From Ixodes scapularis (taxonomy: Eukaryota; Arthropoda; Arachnida; Ixodida; Ixodidae), in contig NW_024609884.1 of NCBI RefSeq assembly GCF_016920785.2, positions 38,731,035-38,795,034 on the forward strand: a stretch of DNA of 64,000 nt, read 5' to 3'. The position numbers and the translations under genes are program-made. Positions 21,561 through 32,609 of the stretch are shown here, one piece after another (the first letter of the stretch is position 1; each line of letters begins with the position of its first letter). The notes below the pieces were generated by a model, which saw nothing but the letters and a program-made list of their open reading frames with translations, had not been told where the DNA came from and searched no databases.

Positions 21561-22189
21561 ACAGAGTACAGCAGCTTTCTTGCGCGCCTGTCTTGCTTCG
21601 TACGAATATAACCAATCAGGCTACTATTACTCATCCTTGTCGAGCTGTCGTCCAGAGTGAATCCAGCGTTTTCTTCGCAGAAAATCGGAACTTGCGCGTG
21701 TAGAAAAAAAAAAAAAAAAAAAAAAGGTAGGCGTTTTGTGTCTGATTTCGAGGGTATGTGACAGGTTTATAACTCATCAACCCTGAGACTTGGTAGGGGA
21801 GACAACAACGGGGCTCAGAAGGACTTTCGATTGGGTCGCTTAGAACTCGTCACTTCGCATTCCCCAGTTCGTTTGAATTAGTGTTTTGTGTGGGTCAGCA
21901 AAAGACGCCTTCGATTGACGTTGCGTTTCAATTCGTCGCCTGGTTGATCGTTAGCCGCCTGCCGACGTTTGGCTGCCTCTATGTCGGTCTCCATTGCAGC
22001 GCGTCGCTGTGACCAAATTTGAACGAGTGACGCAACATTAAAAAGTGCATTACAGAACCTTGGGGAACAATCTGAGCGTTGTTTTATAGGACCATATAAT
22101 CTCAAGTTTTGAACAGCGCTCCAGGCAAGCAAAATAATATATTTGTGGCTCGCGCTTCGAACATGCGTCATTACGCTTCCCCACTACAG
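21561..22189. other. Intergenic, no gene recognised
   Basis: Poly-A at about 21,703-21,724. No recognisable domain in the short frames. Confidence 0.35.
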
Positions 22190-22405
22190 TGTTTGTACTC
22201 CGTTCCATTGTAAGCGCCAGCGTATGCTCCCTTCACCCTCAAGACTATAGAAGCTCTGCCTTCAGCGCGAGATTTCTGCCCTTGCTAATACAAGTGTGAA
22301 CGCGCAGGCACGCGCAACCAAAGCACTGCGGAAGCCAGCGAGCTCGCGCTGAAGGCGGAGCTTAGGGTGAACGGAGTATAGACAATTGCAAGCGTGGCGC
22401 CCCGA
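22190..22405. repeat. Imperfect palindrome
   Basis: TACTCCGTT...AAGCGCCA, then CCTTCACCCTCAAG and GAAGCTCTGCCTTCAGCGCG are answered at 22,340-22,400 by CTCGCGCTGAAGGCGGAGCT, TAGGGTGAACGGAGTATA and TTGCAAGCG. It looks like a decayed foldback MITE. Confidence 0.6.
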
Positions 22406-23270
22406 CTGGTGCCCCATGCGTGCAAGCACCTGCAGCGTGCGCGTGAAGATAGCTTTGACAACTCGAAATTGCGTGGACTTTCCCGCACGAGCAGAGACAT
22501 TGCAGCCGCCAGTCGCCTTTATGGAATAGACCTTTTGTAGGATTAACCGAGCATCAAAGAGAATGCCGGGAACGTAGGTAAACGCGCTGCGTGTGCAGGC
22601 GTCTGCAACTGTTACTGTTCGAAAAAAAAAATCTAAAACAAATGGCACTTCGCACGCGCGTTCCACAAACGCTCTATTTTGGTTATTTACTTCGAATCTT
22701 TGTATAAGGAAAGCGAGCGCGTGCAGGACGTGTATACCTACGTTCCCAGCATTCTCTTCGATGCTTTGGTAATTTGGCGAAAGGCCTATCATCTATAATC
22801 TATATCATAGGCTACAAGTGTGAGCCCCGAGCTTTCAGTGTCCCTGCCAAGCACACGCGCTCGTGCAGTGCGAACATCGTTCAAGGGAACATGCCTTTTC
22901 AAGTAGCTTCAGCTTCGCTATCACGTAAAGTGAAACATACGTACTCACGGAGGCTACGAAAGAAATCAATACAAATAGTATAGTTGCAAGCAATGTTTGA
23001 TGGGACGCTGAGGCCGCGAGCTGCGTTATTCTTCTTTTTTATATTTTAAGTTTTTTCTTTTTTTTTTAGACGTTTCGTTATCGCGCATCTATAGATGCTG
23101 AGAGATGCTTGTACTCGAACGTGGCATGGTGCATAATCGGACGTTAAAGCGCCGCTTTTTATGGTCGTATCGCGTCGATGGTGCAGCCACATGGTCACGT
23201 CTTGACAACGTGCTCGCGCACCCTGCCCGAGAGCAACGGGTCTGTGTCATTCGATCACACTTTTGGGGGG
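22406..23270. other. Intergenic, no gene recognised
   Basis: A 176-residue minus-strand frame covers 22,262-22,792 but has no recognisable domain and overlaps the palindrome. T-rich tract at 23,034-23,070. Confidence 0.35.
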
Positions 23271-23274
23271 ATCG

Positions 23275-23690
23275 GTGGCTGAGCAACACCGAGTAAAGCC
23301 CCGTTAGCGCGCCGCAGCTCAGAGCTCGTGGAACGAATGCTCGCGCTGTAGAACCCAGGGATCCTGGGTTCAATTCCCACCCCTGCCCCTTTTCCATCTG
23401 GGGCTCTAAGCTGGACACTAGGCAAACGTTCGGCTAGAAAGTCGCCGAGATTTCTGACCGCCGTGATGACGCCTAGGTCAAACGGGGCGCTGGCCAATTG
23501 CGACCGTCAGAAATATCGCCGTCGTTGTCGCCGAGCGTCCAGCTTAGGACTCCTGGACGAGCATCGTATACCTGCGTGCGGTCGTGTATCACTACTGCGC
23601 GATGCAGGTTAAAGACCCCAGGCTAACAGTGGTGCTGCACTGGCTAAATTTTTCATCTACAGCGTAAACCTCAAAGGCAGACAGACCTTA
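23275..23690 (+). repeat. Possible tRNA-derived SINE
   Basis: TGGCTGAGCAA (23,276) is one base off a polymerase III box A, and GGTTCAATTCC (23,367-23,377) fits box B. Downstream, GATGCAGGTTAAAGACCCCA (about 23,602-23,621) resembles a motif I recall from repeats of many arthropods. T/A-rich sequence follows near 23,705. Box spacing of about 90 bases is longer than usual, so the head may be rearranged. Confidence 0.4.
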
Positions 23691-23699
23691 CGCTGTCTA

Positions 23700-25510
23700 A
23701 ACACAAGCGTTATTTTTTTTGTATCATTTTTTATTTATTAGCTCCGTCCGGGTATAAGTGATCGCTTATTACAGGAGCCATGTTTTTCGGTATCGCTAAT
23801 GCACTGTGTAGAATTAATGCTTGATGTTCGCAAAATAGAAGAGCGCAAAATGCGTCGTGACGTTCCGTTTTTAGTCTGTGCGTTTGTGTTGCCAGCAGCT
23901 TCAGGCGCCACTCGTAGTTAAGATGAAACGATAGCGCTAATTTCCTCAACCCGCGAAGAGAAAAATCTCTCACATTTCCTGGCACCGATTCGTGCCGTTA
24001 ATAATAAATCGCAGACCAGCCGAGGTGACCTTGGTGGAATATACGAAGCTGCGATTTGGACTGGTATGGGGTTTCTGTTGACTTCCAACCATCTGCTTCA
24101 TCCGGGGCAAATGTTGCTTTTCGAGCGTACGTGGGAGCAGTGCTTAAAGTCTCCCGTAAGTCGCGGAAGGGTTTCTAGTGAGAGAGGTGTGTGTGTGTGT
24201 GTGGGAGGGGGGGAGGGGCTTACATTAGACGCACACGAAACCGACTTTATTAAAACATATGCGTACCCCGGCATGTTTCTCAGAAACCAAAACCGACCAA
24301 CAACGTGAATTCCGATTATTTTCCTCGTCAAGAATTAATAGTGTCCCTGAAACATCCGCCATTTTGTTCCACACGAAATCGACATGACTACTCACAACAT
24401 ATATTTTCTCTCTCTAGCGATGTCTACTCAACAATACTTGAATGGGGAAAATCCTAAATTTTTTTATTACAAGATGGAGTACTTATGATTGTGTTTTCAC
24501 CAACGCCAGAGCTATACACTCCGTGCGGGAACTAGAGGGGGCGCTTTGAAAAACGCACGTAGCGCCGCTAGTAGATGGGCTGGCGTGCGACAGTGAGACG
24601 GGTTCAGCAGCTTTTTCGCGTGCGACGGAACTTAGGCTTTTTGAGCCGATACGTTAAGGGTGACGTTTCATGAGGGCTGGGGCACACCTAAGAAGGACAT
24701 ATAGCTGTTCTCCGCTGCTTACACGTCCCAAAGTATAAATTTTACATCTTTCATCAATCACACTGCACGCTGCCTTCCGACGAGAAACCTTCGCGGCTTC
24801 TTGAAAGTGCAACCACTGCATTCTTCACAAAATTGACGAGGCATTTTTATCCTGAAATTAATCTACCACAAATTCATTGAGTTCAGGGTGGACAAAAAAA
24901 AATCAAGATGATCTAAATCGTGATTTAAGCCACACCAATATCACTATATAATAATTTTTCGCAAGACTCCCTTTTTCACAAAAATAATTTCCAGCGAAAC
25001 TAATACCATCAATACTTGTTTATTATTGTTTGTTTGTAATTTGATGCCGTCCATGTAAATTTATTTTGTTTTTAATAAAAATATAGATCAGGCGAATACA
25101 AATGTATAGCACTCTGAACAGGAGCATGAATGCGGTGCGCTTCCGCGCAAATCGGAGAGGTGAGCTTTGTACCTATCCTCCACTTCTTTCGTTAATTACG
25201 TGTCATCTGATGGCAGCTTATCATAATACGAAGGAAACGAACAAAAAATTGTGCACACACACCGACAAAAAGTGTGACTGAGAGAGACAGGCACACACAG
25301 ATCTAATTGTACATGTAAGGCTGGTCCTACATCGCCAGTATATATGCATTTTGTCTTACAGAAGCTTGCCTGCTTTTTCATGAAATTATACCACCACCTT
25401 GTGCACTTTGAAACCAAAAGAGCAAGTCACTGTCGTTAAAGAACTCGCGAGCCGTGCTAGAGGTCAAAGACCATCATTTTCGCGTCGTTGAATACATACA
25501 TATATTCAGG
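23700..25510. other. Intergenic, no gene recognised
   Basis: Contains (GT)n at about 24,187-24,202 next to a G-rich run, and poly-A at 24,895. No coding signal. Confidence 0.35.
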
Positions 25511-25517
25511 GTGTTTC

Positions 25518-26305
25518 ACGAAAAGTGGACGAATTAGATATATCAAAAACTACGCGTCGTAACAAAAAAAAAAAAAAAAAAAAAAGGCTTGTGTCGTTTT
25601 GGTCCTGGGCCAGGGGCCCTTCTAGGAAAATGATTAAAGTGTGGGACATTTAAGTTGTTAATTATTTTTGCGTAATTAACTTTTTTAATATTGTGTTTAA
25701 GGGCATGGTTTCAATTAGAAAATTGCTCAGCCTCATCGAAAAACACTAAATCAACAAATTGCAGAACGATAGCTGGCACGCGTAGCATTTTACGGCTTTC
25801 CGAGAAACCGCACAAATTCGACGGTTTTTTAGGTTTCGGTTTGCGATCGGAACGCTTCTGGGCCCCGACGGCACCGCGCCCCGTGGAGAAATAGTGCAAC
25901 CAACCTCTGCTGTGCTGTCCTCGCTCAACGCTGCAGAGGCTGGTTGCACTATTTTTCCACGGGGCGCGGTGCCGTCGGGGCCCAGAAGTGTTCTGATTGC
26001 AAACCGAAACTTTAAAACCCGTCAAATTTGTGCGGTTTCTCGGGAAGCCGTAAAATGCTGCGCGTGCCAGCTATCGTTCTGCGATTTGTTGATTTAGTGT
26101 TTTTCGATGAGGCTGAGCAATTTTCCAATTGAAACCATGCCCTTAAACACATTAAAAAGTTATTTATTCAAAAAATAATTAACAACTTAATTATCCCAAA
26201 CTTTAATAATTTTCCTAAATGGGAGCCTGGCCCAAGACCAAAACGACACAACCCTTTTTTGTTGCGACGCGTAGTTTTCGCAATATCGAACTTGTCCACT
26301 TGTCG
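25518..26305. mobile_element. Large palindrome, Penelope-related outer stem
   Basis: Almost 390-base arms are symmetric about 25,921/25,922. The outer parts (GGTTTCAATTAGAAAATTGC, then CATCGAAAAACACTAAATCA) match the outer arm of the Penelope-like element. The inner stem (GGGCCCCGACGGCACCGCGC, GTGCAACCAACCTCTGC) is unrelated to that element's inner stem. No reading frame of note. It looks like a non-autonomous hairpin element. Confidence 0.75.
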
Positions 26306-26326
26306 TTCGAATTAAAAATGAACACT

Positions 26327-26409
<83 letters not shown>

Positions 26410-26430
26410 CCGAGTGTTCATTTTTAATTC
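26306..26430. repeat. (AT)n microsatellite inside inverted flanks
   Basis: Pure (AT)n from 26,331 to 26,407, bracketed by TTAAAAATGAACACTCGGC and its inverse GCCGAGTGTTCATTTTTAA. The whole block can fold into one hairpin. Confidence 0.9.
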
Positions 26431-26454
26431 GAACAGATTAAAAAAAAAAAAAAA

Positions 26455-26782
26455 CGTGAAAGTTACACTTATGCTGCTTGTGGAGGTGAGTTATACGGCC
26501 AGGGGGACATATTATAGGGGGCTAATCGTAACGACCAGTTGGCTAATTAACTAAAATTGGATAATTAACTTTTTAATTAATGAAAATAGACATATGGTTC
26601 CAATTAGAAACTTGCTCAGCGTCATCGAAAAACACTAAATCAGTCATATTGAGAAAGACTTTGAGCGCGTGAGAAGCGTAGTAGTGCACTAAAGTTACCA
26701 CTCGTGGAGCAGGTACAAAGCTAGTGGTTGCGGTAAGGCGCCCGCGCGATTTTTCCGTCTCTTATCTAGCCCCAGCCTTGTA

Positions 26783-26784
<2 letters not shown>
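26455..26784. mobile_element. Left half of a Penelope-related palindrome
   Basis: Carries GGTGAGTTATACGGCCAGGG, AAAATAGACATATGGTTCCA, ATTAGAAACTTGCTCAGCGT and then the stem CGTGGAGCAGGTACAAAGCT. The corresponding full palindrome is visible at 51,011-51,470. Here the right arm is missing: the sequence passes from GCCTTGTACC straight into (TA)n. Confidence 0.75.

Positions 26785-26850
<66 letters not shown>
26785..26850. repeat. (TA)n microsatellite
   Basis: Thirty-three TA units, followed by a short hairpin with ACTCGCGGGTAT / ATACCCGCGAGT at 26,857-26,893. Confidence 0.95.
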
Positions 26851-26853
<3 letters not shown>

Positions 26854-26893
26854 TACATACTCGCGGGTATCGCACTGCATACCCGCGAGTGTG

Positions 26894-29169
26894 GGACGGT
26901 ATTTCAGTTTGTCCCATTGGCGCTAACATATGTAGGCGTTACTGGTACAAAAACAAACGTAGAGCGCAAAGCGGCAGTGTAGAATATGTCAGCCGTGCCG
27001 ACACCGTGGCCGACATGATCGGGAGACCAAATTTCTCGCGTCGTACGGCACGGGTTCATCGTTGTCGTTGTTCCACAAAAGGTCGGCGAGTTGAAAAACG
27101 ATGAAACTTTCTCCCCACAAGACACAACGCAGAACTTTTGGAGCACCTAACGACGCAGAAGTTCATGTTGTTAACCCAGCGCAACCGCACCGCTCCGACT
27201 TCCATACGTACCAATGTACGCGGCGTGGTTTCGTTACGCTGGGAGAGAATAGGGCGGGGGTTCTCAGACCAGTGGCGTACCCAGGAATTGTTTTTCGGGG
27301 AAGGGGAGGGGGGGGGGGGGGGGGGGCTTAAGTGGTTTGAATGTCCCTGACAGACCACCCTTCAAAATCAGCGGGAGGTCCGAGACACCCAGAGACCCCC
27401 TGACTTTAAGCAGTGCGTGGGGGCGAAAAGAAACATCGACACGCGACGTCTTTAACCACGTACTTTATATTTATGTCAAAATATCTCCCTCGAGATTTTG
27501 TTACAGTGGTCTTTCCCAATTTTTTTTTCAGAGACACGAGCAGTACCAAGGTGCAGACAGATTCGTCGATCTCCCATGAGAAGAGCGCTCAAACTACAGA
27601 TCGCTTGGATGCCCAGGTATATTTGTCGCAGACCTCGCGTAACGCTGCTCACGCTCCTTATTCTCATCTTATTGTTATTCTTTGTTTAATAAAGCTTACA
27701 AAATCTACTGTACTCAACATGCGCCTCCGACTGTCAAAGACGCCGCCGTTACTGCGGCCGTAGCAACGTTAATGCAAGCAGTTGCAAATTTTCAAAATTA
27801 TTAAAAAAAAAAAAAACAGCCACGAGCTTGTCATTTTAGAAACCGTGCACAGCGCATGTCATCACTGACATAAGCAGCGATGGCAGCGATCAAAGTTTAA
27901 TACGTGACATGAGTTGCAGTGAGAAAATATGTGGGGCGCTACTAGCAACCCCAAGGTTTATGAAGGGACACCGTTACGCAACTGGTACTGTGTGTCGGTG
28001 ACACCGGCGGATTCTCCGACACCAGATGTCGTGCAACTAACTTAAAGTTTTGTGATTGGAGATTCGGAGCAACGCTGCAAACAAATCCAGAATGTTCAAA
28101 TTTCGTACAAAGTATAGGCCGCGCGATACGAGCTCGATAAAATGAACATATCCTGATTTGTTACAGGTCATTCGGAAAATACAAGGCAGGTTGTTTTAAA
28201 AGCAACTCCGGTCAATATTTTCGAATTGGGAATTACGACTGTTTTCAGCTCAGTCAGTGTCCCTGAATTACAATGTATCTTTTTTTTTTTTTCGATACTG
28301 TGTATAGTTTGATAAATATCACGGCTCAAAGTTTAGTTTCTGGCGTCTACAGCAAAACCTAAACTATCTGCTAGAGGGATGGCAACACTGATCATCAGCT
28401 GTACGGCCGCGACATAAGGTCACCGTGGTGCTGCGGGTATACGCGGCACAACGTGCGAAATCAACCACAGCTCCTCCCAACGTTACTAGATTGCCTCAGT
28501 TGTGGAACTCCCGCCGAGGGGAATACACGCCCCCCCCTCATTCACTTATTTCAGTCCGCCTCCCGTCGTTGGGAGGCGGACCTAGACTTTCGTTTCAAAA
28601 CTGCGTGTTCCATAGATAGAGCAGCAATAGAGCGAGTTCGGTCTACGGGAGGAGCGGGGAGAGCCGGGGCATGCAACAGGCGCAAATAGAGATCTTGGCA
28701 TGCTCTTTTGGCCAACCAGGAGCCGAAAAGAGTCCCCTAGCGGTGGTAGCGAGAAATAGTTTTAATAAGATTTGCTGCATACCCTACCCGGAAGAACAAC
28801 ACGGAGCCAGCGGTTTCAACAAGAGTACATTTAATTGGGCATGGACGATTATAACACTAGCAGAAAACCAAGGAGTACCGGCGGCGCCTGAGTCCAGCCA
28901 GGGACCGTCTGTGCGCCGCTTCTGATCCGCATTATCAAGACAGCGCACGCGATGTGCGCGTGTGCGACTTGATTCCGCCGCCACTCGGGAAAGTTCGCCA
29001 CCTCTGCCCCGCAGGCGGGCAACTGGGCTGGACAGCCGCCATGGCGCCCACAGGTTTAAATGTAGTAACTCTTCATGGCAGAACATATGGTGCAGGTGAT
29101 GTTTTGATTATGATCATGCAAAAAGATGTAAGAAATGAATGTGCCTCTCGAACTCTGTTTTGCTCAGAC
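26894..29169. other. Non-coding duplicated sequence upstream of DYNC2I2 exon A
   Basis: At 27,275 CAGTGGCGTACCCAGGAATT resembles the terminus of a common MITE type, next to a G homopolymer near 27,306-27,326. Poly-A occurs at 27,801. An ATG in good context (GCCGCCATGG, 29,041) opens a short frame in this copy only. No exon upstream of A could be identified. Confidence 0.4.
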
Positions 29170-30470
29170 CAGTGTTGTACACGTTCCTCAAAAAAAGGAA
29201 CGAAAGCTCGTTCCTCGTTCCTTCTGATTTTTGGAACGCGTTCCCGTTACAAGTTCATCCGTGAGAAAGGAACTCGTTCCCGTTACAGTTAAAAAAATGG
29301 AACTTATCGTTACATATACGTGACATTCCCATTTTTTCTGATTACCATAATTAGTTAGATCAAGCAAAGTTTTTTTTAGTCTATCCCATTAAATGGCCAC
29401 ATACGAATTTGAATGCAGTGATGACAGGGCAACAGGTAAAGAAAACACACGACAGCATGTTTTTTTTTTTTTTTATATCCCATTAAATGGCAACATACGA
29501 ATTTGAATGCAGTGATGACAGGGCAACAGGTAAAGAAAACACACGACAGCATGTTTTTTTTTTTTTTAATATATATTCACCTTTAAAAATCCCAGCGTTT
29601 TACCATATTCCTGTTTGGGATGAGCGATTTAGACGAGCCGCATGTACTGTTACCCCACATTGCACGAGCTTTTTACAACAACCTCACACGTTTCAATCTA
29701 ACAAAGTACCTTGTTCGAACTTAACAACGGTTGCTTCTCGATGTTGGCGTCCGCAAGACGAGCAAGCAAAGAAGAGGTTACGGATTTTGAAGGTCAGTCT
29801 TGAAAAATACAAGTCCTTCTCCGTGAAGTGTAAATTCGTTGTTCTGTTTGAAGGTTGGGGACAAGGGGAGAAGTAAAGATTAATTATTGTATCATTTAGG
29901 TGACCAATATTCGGGATACAAGGGTGCGTTCGTTGTCAGGTGACCTGTCCGTTTGTTGTAACTGTAGGTCTGTTTGTGGAAGATTAGTGATGGCTGTAGT
30001 CGGCCTTAGATTTCTGAGTGTACGAGTATTCGTGGAAGAAAAGAAAGTGGCTAAGTTTGAAACGTCCCTCTTTCTGTGTCTTTTCCTTCGACTAAACGTT
30101 TTGCGTTTCGTACCGCACTCTCTGGCACTGCTAAAATGACAAATGTCCACTAGATCTCCTGCACCCGACCGTTACCAAGCGAGGACTACAGAAAATAAAC
30201 CCTAAGTAACCAAAAATTTAACCAGCCCCTGCTCTTTGTAAAGATATTTTTTTTTATACTTTTAGAATTTCCCTCTTAGAAATAAAATACAAATGACCCC
30301 ATTGGACGAAAAAAAGGAACGCCGTTCCTTTTTCCGTTCCAGTAAAAATGTAACGAGTTCCCGTTCCAGTTCCACCGATGAAAAATGGAACGGCAGCGTT
30401 CCTTTGTTCCTCCTAAAAGGAACGCGTTCCAGGAACGCCGTTCCTTGGAACGCCGTTCCGTACAACACTG
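29170..30470. mobile_element. Non-autonomous hAT element with GGAACG repeats, polymorphic
   Basis: Termini CAGTGTTGTAC and GTACAACACTG are perfect inverted repeats. The element is flanked by the 8-bp target duplication GCTCAGAC (29,162-29,169 and 30,471-30,478). The other copy has the empty site with one GCTCAGAC at 53,841-53,848, so the 1,301-base insertion is directly proven. GGAACG/CGTTCC recurs densely at both ends. A 94-base unit is tandemly duplicated inside (29,382-29,475 and 29,476-29,569). No transposase frame. Confidence 0.95.
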
Positions 30471-30836
30471 GCTCAGACAGAGTTTGACCACACGGACAGC
30501 AGATTCCCGGCCTTCGGCGCCTGGCGTACGGATTATATCGATCGTTCCACTAGTCGCGCTCTTCCACCATTATTTTCGATGACCGTGATTGAAACATCTC
30601 GTATACACCATATTTTCAGTCGCCGAGAGTTACTCCGACGCACTTATTAATTTTGTTTCTCGCGACCACCGCCAGGGTATTATTTCCGGCTTCTGGTTGG
30701 CCACATTCGAATTTGTGAAGACGCCCTGGAACACGCCTAGCCCTCTTCGGCGGCCAATGGCGCCTCCTCATTTGCCTCCGATACTTCCCAATAAATGGCC
30801 AGATTCTTTCCATATACGGCTCTGAGATATAGGTAC

Positions 30837-31049
30837 ACATCGCGACACTGTTAGCGCGAACACGACGTCCGCACATTTTCGCCTTTTTCTTTTAAATAGT
30901 ATTAGCCAGCACGAACTTTTATCGCTTACATTATAGAGCTAATTGAGCTCTTTCAGTAGCAATAATGACTTGGATGTCATCCCTTAGTTTCAAAGACAAA
31001 AACTGGAAAAACCGGCGATCGCTTGTTCGCGCTAACAGTGTCGCGCTCT
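30837..31049. mobile_element. Polymorphic 213-bp MITE
   Basis: CGCGACACTGTTAGCGCGAA near the left and TTCGCGCTAACAGTGTCGCG near the right are exact inverted repeats. The flanking GTAC is duplicated (30,833-30,836 and 31,050-31,053) and single in the other copy (54,201-54,204). The exact terminus, and so the target length (2-4 bases), cannot be fixed. Superfamily unknown. Confidence 0.85.
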
Positions 31050-31124
31050 GTACGTTGGAACGCCATCTAGACGCTGCGCTTCGAAAGGTACGTATACCAT
31101 AGAATACTTACGCTTCGAAGCATT

Positions 31125-31163
31125 GCAGTTCGACGGCTAACACGAGGTTAGCCGTCGTACTGC
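31125..31163. repeat. Short hairpin
   Basis: GCAGTTCGACGGCTAAC, a 5-base loop, then GTTAGCCGTCGTACTGC. Conserved in the second copy at about 54,276-54,315. Confidence 0.8.
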
Positions 31164-31287
31164 AACATGTCTCAATCTTTCTTCTACGGCATTTCACACC
31201 ATACTGTCGGATTTCAACGGCAGATCGACATTTCGCTGTAGAAACGTCCACAGCCTCTAATTGTTTTCTTTTCCCTTGTGCACGCAG

Positions 31288-31506
31288 GTTCAGACTGTTA
31301 AGGGAGACAGGGCCGTTCCCGAAGCCAGGGCTTATGACCTCCCATCAGTCACGGCGTTCATGAGGAGAGCCTACCCGGGGATGTTGGAGGAACTGCGGAA
31401 GGCTTCACGCGGGGGTGGCAGTGCCTTCCGCGGCTATCAGCTCCTGGCCAGCAGCGAAGAGGGCTCAGCCTCCACGATGTTCCTTGAAAAACGCTTCTCT
31501 GGAGAC
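31288..31506 (+). CDS. DYNC2I2: DYNC2I2 exon A (pre-propeller region)
   Basis: Follows acceptor TTGTGCACGCAG and ends at donor GGAGAC/GTGAGC. It is 219 bases, starting and ending in phase 0. The protein begins VQTVKGDRAVPEARAYDLPS and includes VTAFMRRAYPGMLEEL, which lines up with the QVQTE...LAAFLRRVE...VIREL segment I recall from human WDR34. This part precedes the propeller, near the region that contacts dynein light chains. The preceding exon is not identified. Confidence 0.88.
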
Positions 31507-32586
31507 GTGAGCTTCCTTCGTTCGGTGATGGGAGACGTTGCTAACCATGCACGTTTCAGCGTATACCAAAACAATTATGCAAATTTACGGCACATTGTTA
31601 GGCGAATTGTGTTGTAAACCTGAAACATTCTACCATCACAATCGTTTAGTGATAATCTTGAGTTTCCAGACGCCAGACGCCTAGGTTCATGGCGCTCTTC
31701 ATCAGATGATTTAACGCGTGCCATGTGTATACTTCATAGTTGTGCTTAGAATGAAGCGGTACTGCCGCGAATCTGGCTGGTAAACCTTGTGATCTTCCAG
31801 AGCCGTCCATACTTGCGAGCTCTTTTCCCTCAGTGCGAACAGCTGGCCGAGCTCCTCCTCGCCTACCCCTCTGGTCACGTGACCTCCTCGTTAACCAATC
31901 AGCGTCGAGCACCTCACTCCTCCTGTCCCACCCGTCAGTCAATCAGCGTCGAGCCTCGCAGTCACACTTTTATCTGGGCTTCACAAAATGCCGAACACCT
32001 AGCCAAAGAGCGTTTCATGTTACAATCAAATTTAAATAATTTGATACATAGGACTGCTATTGAAATCGGACAGTACCTTTGCTCTCTGCTTGTGTGTGTG
32101 TTCGTGTGTAATCTGGTCATGGTCTGTTCATAATAATTTATAATCTTTCATATTAGGTACCGTTATTTTTTGAAAAAAAAAATCAATATTGTAAGGTAGA
32201 GTTGTCGCAGCAACATTCACAAAATTCAACTCCATTATTATTTTTTTTTTTTTTTTTGTTGACATATGACGCCCAACGTGCACTATCTAACTTACGAGGA
32301 GTGATTTTCCTCCAAACGCGCAGCGTTAAGGTGGCGAAGCGAGATACGCAAAATGGGGTCGAACGTTCCGTAGGCATCGTTTCTCCGCAGTGCATCGGTG
32401 CCGGGCAGCCAACCCGCCCAAACACCGACCCCGAACAGCGAGAAATATCGCGACACTTCCGAGTGGTCCCTGTGGTAGTCACGAGGATCGAAGGCGGTAG
32501 GACGCTAATCAAATTTTTAACCGAAAGCTTCGATCTTCACAAGCCCGTCAAGCCACTAAATCTGTCCAAACAGAACCTTCCCTCCA

Positions 32587-32609
32587 CCCCCCCCCCCCCC
32601 CCCCCCCCC
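32587..32609. repeat. Poly-C tract
   Basis: Twenty-three C residues in the intron before exon B. The second copy has a similar tract (about 55,734-55,757) of slightly different length. Confidence 0.95.

Noticed and set aside
22262..22792. 176-residue minus-strand frame
   Set aside because: No recognisable domain, overlaps an inverted repeat, and codon content looks random.
23367..23377. Possible functional tRNA gene
   Set aside because: Box B is good, but the box A candidate is off consensus and about 90 bases away, with no cloverleaf. I kept it only as SINE-like.
26219..26554. Frames encoding long alternating Tyr-Ile runs at 26.2-26.9 kb and 51.4-51.6 kb
   Set aside because: These are translations of (TA)n microsatellites, not proteins.
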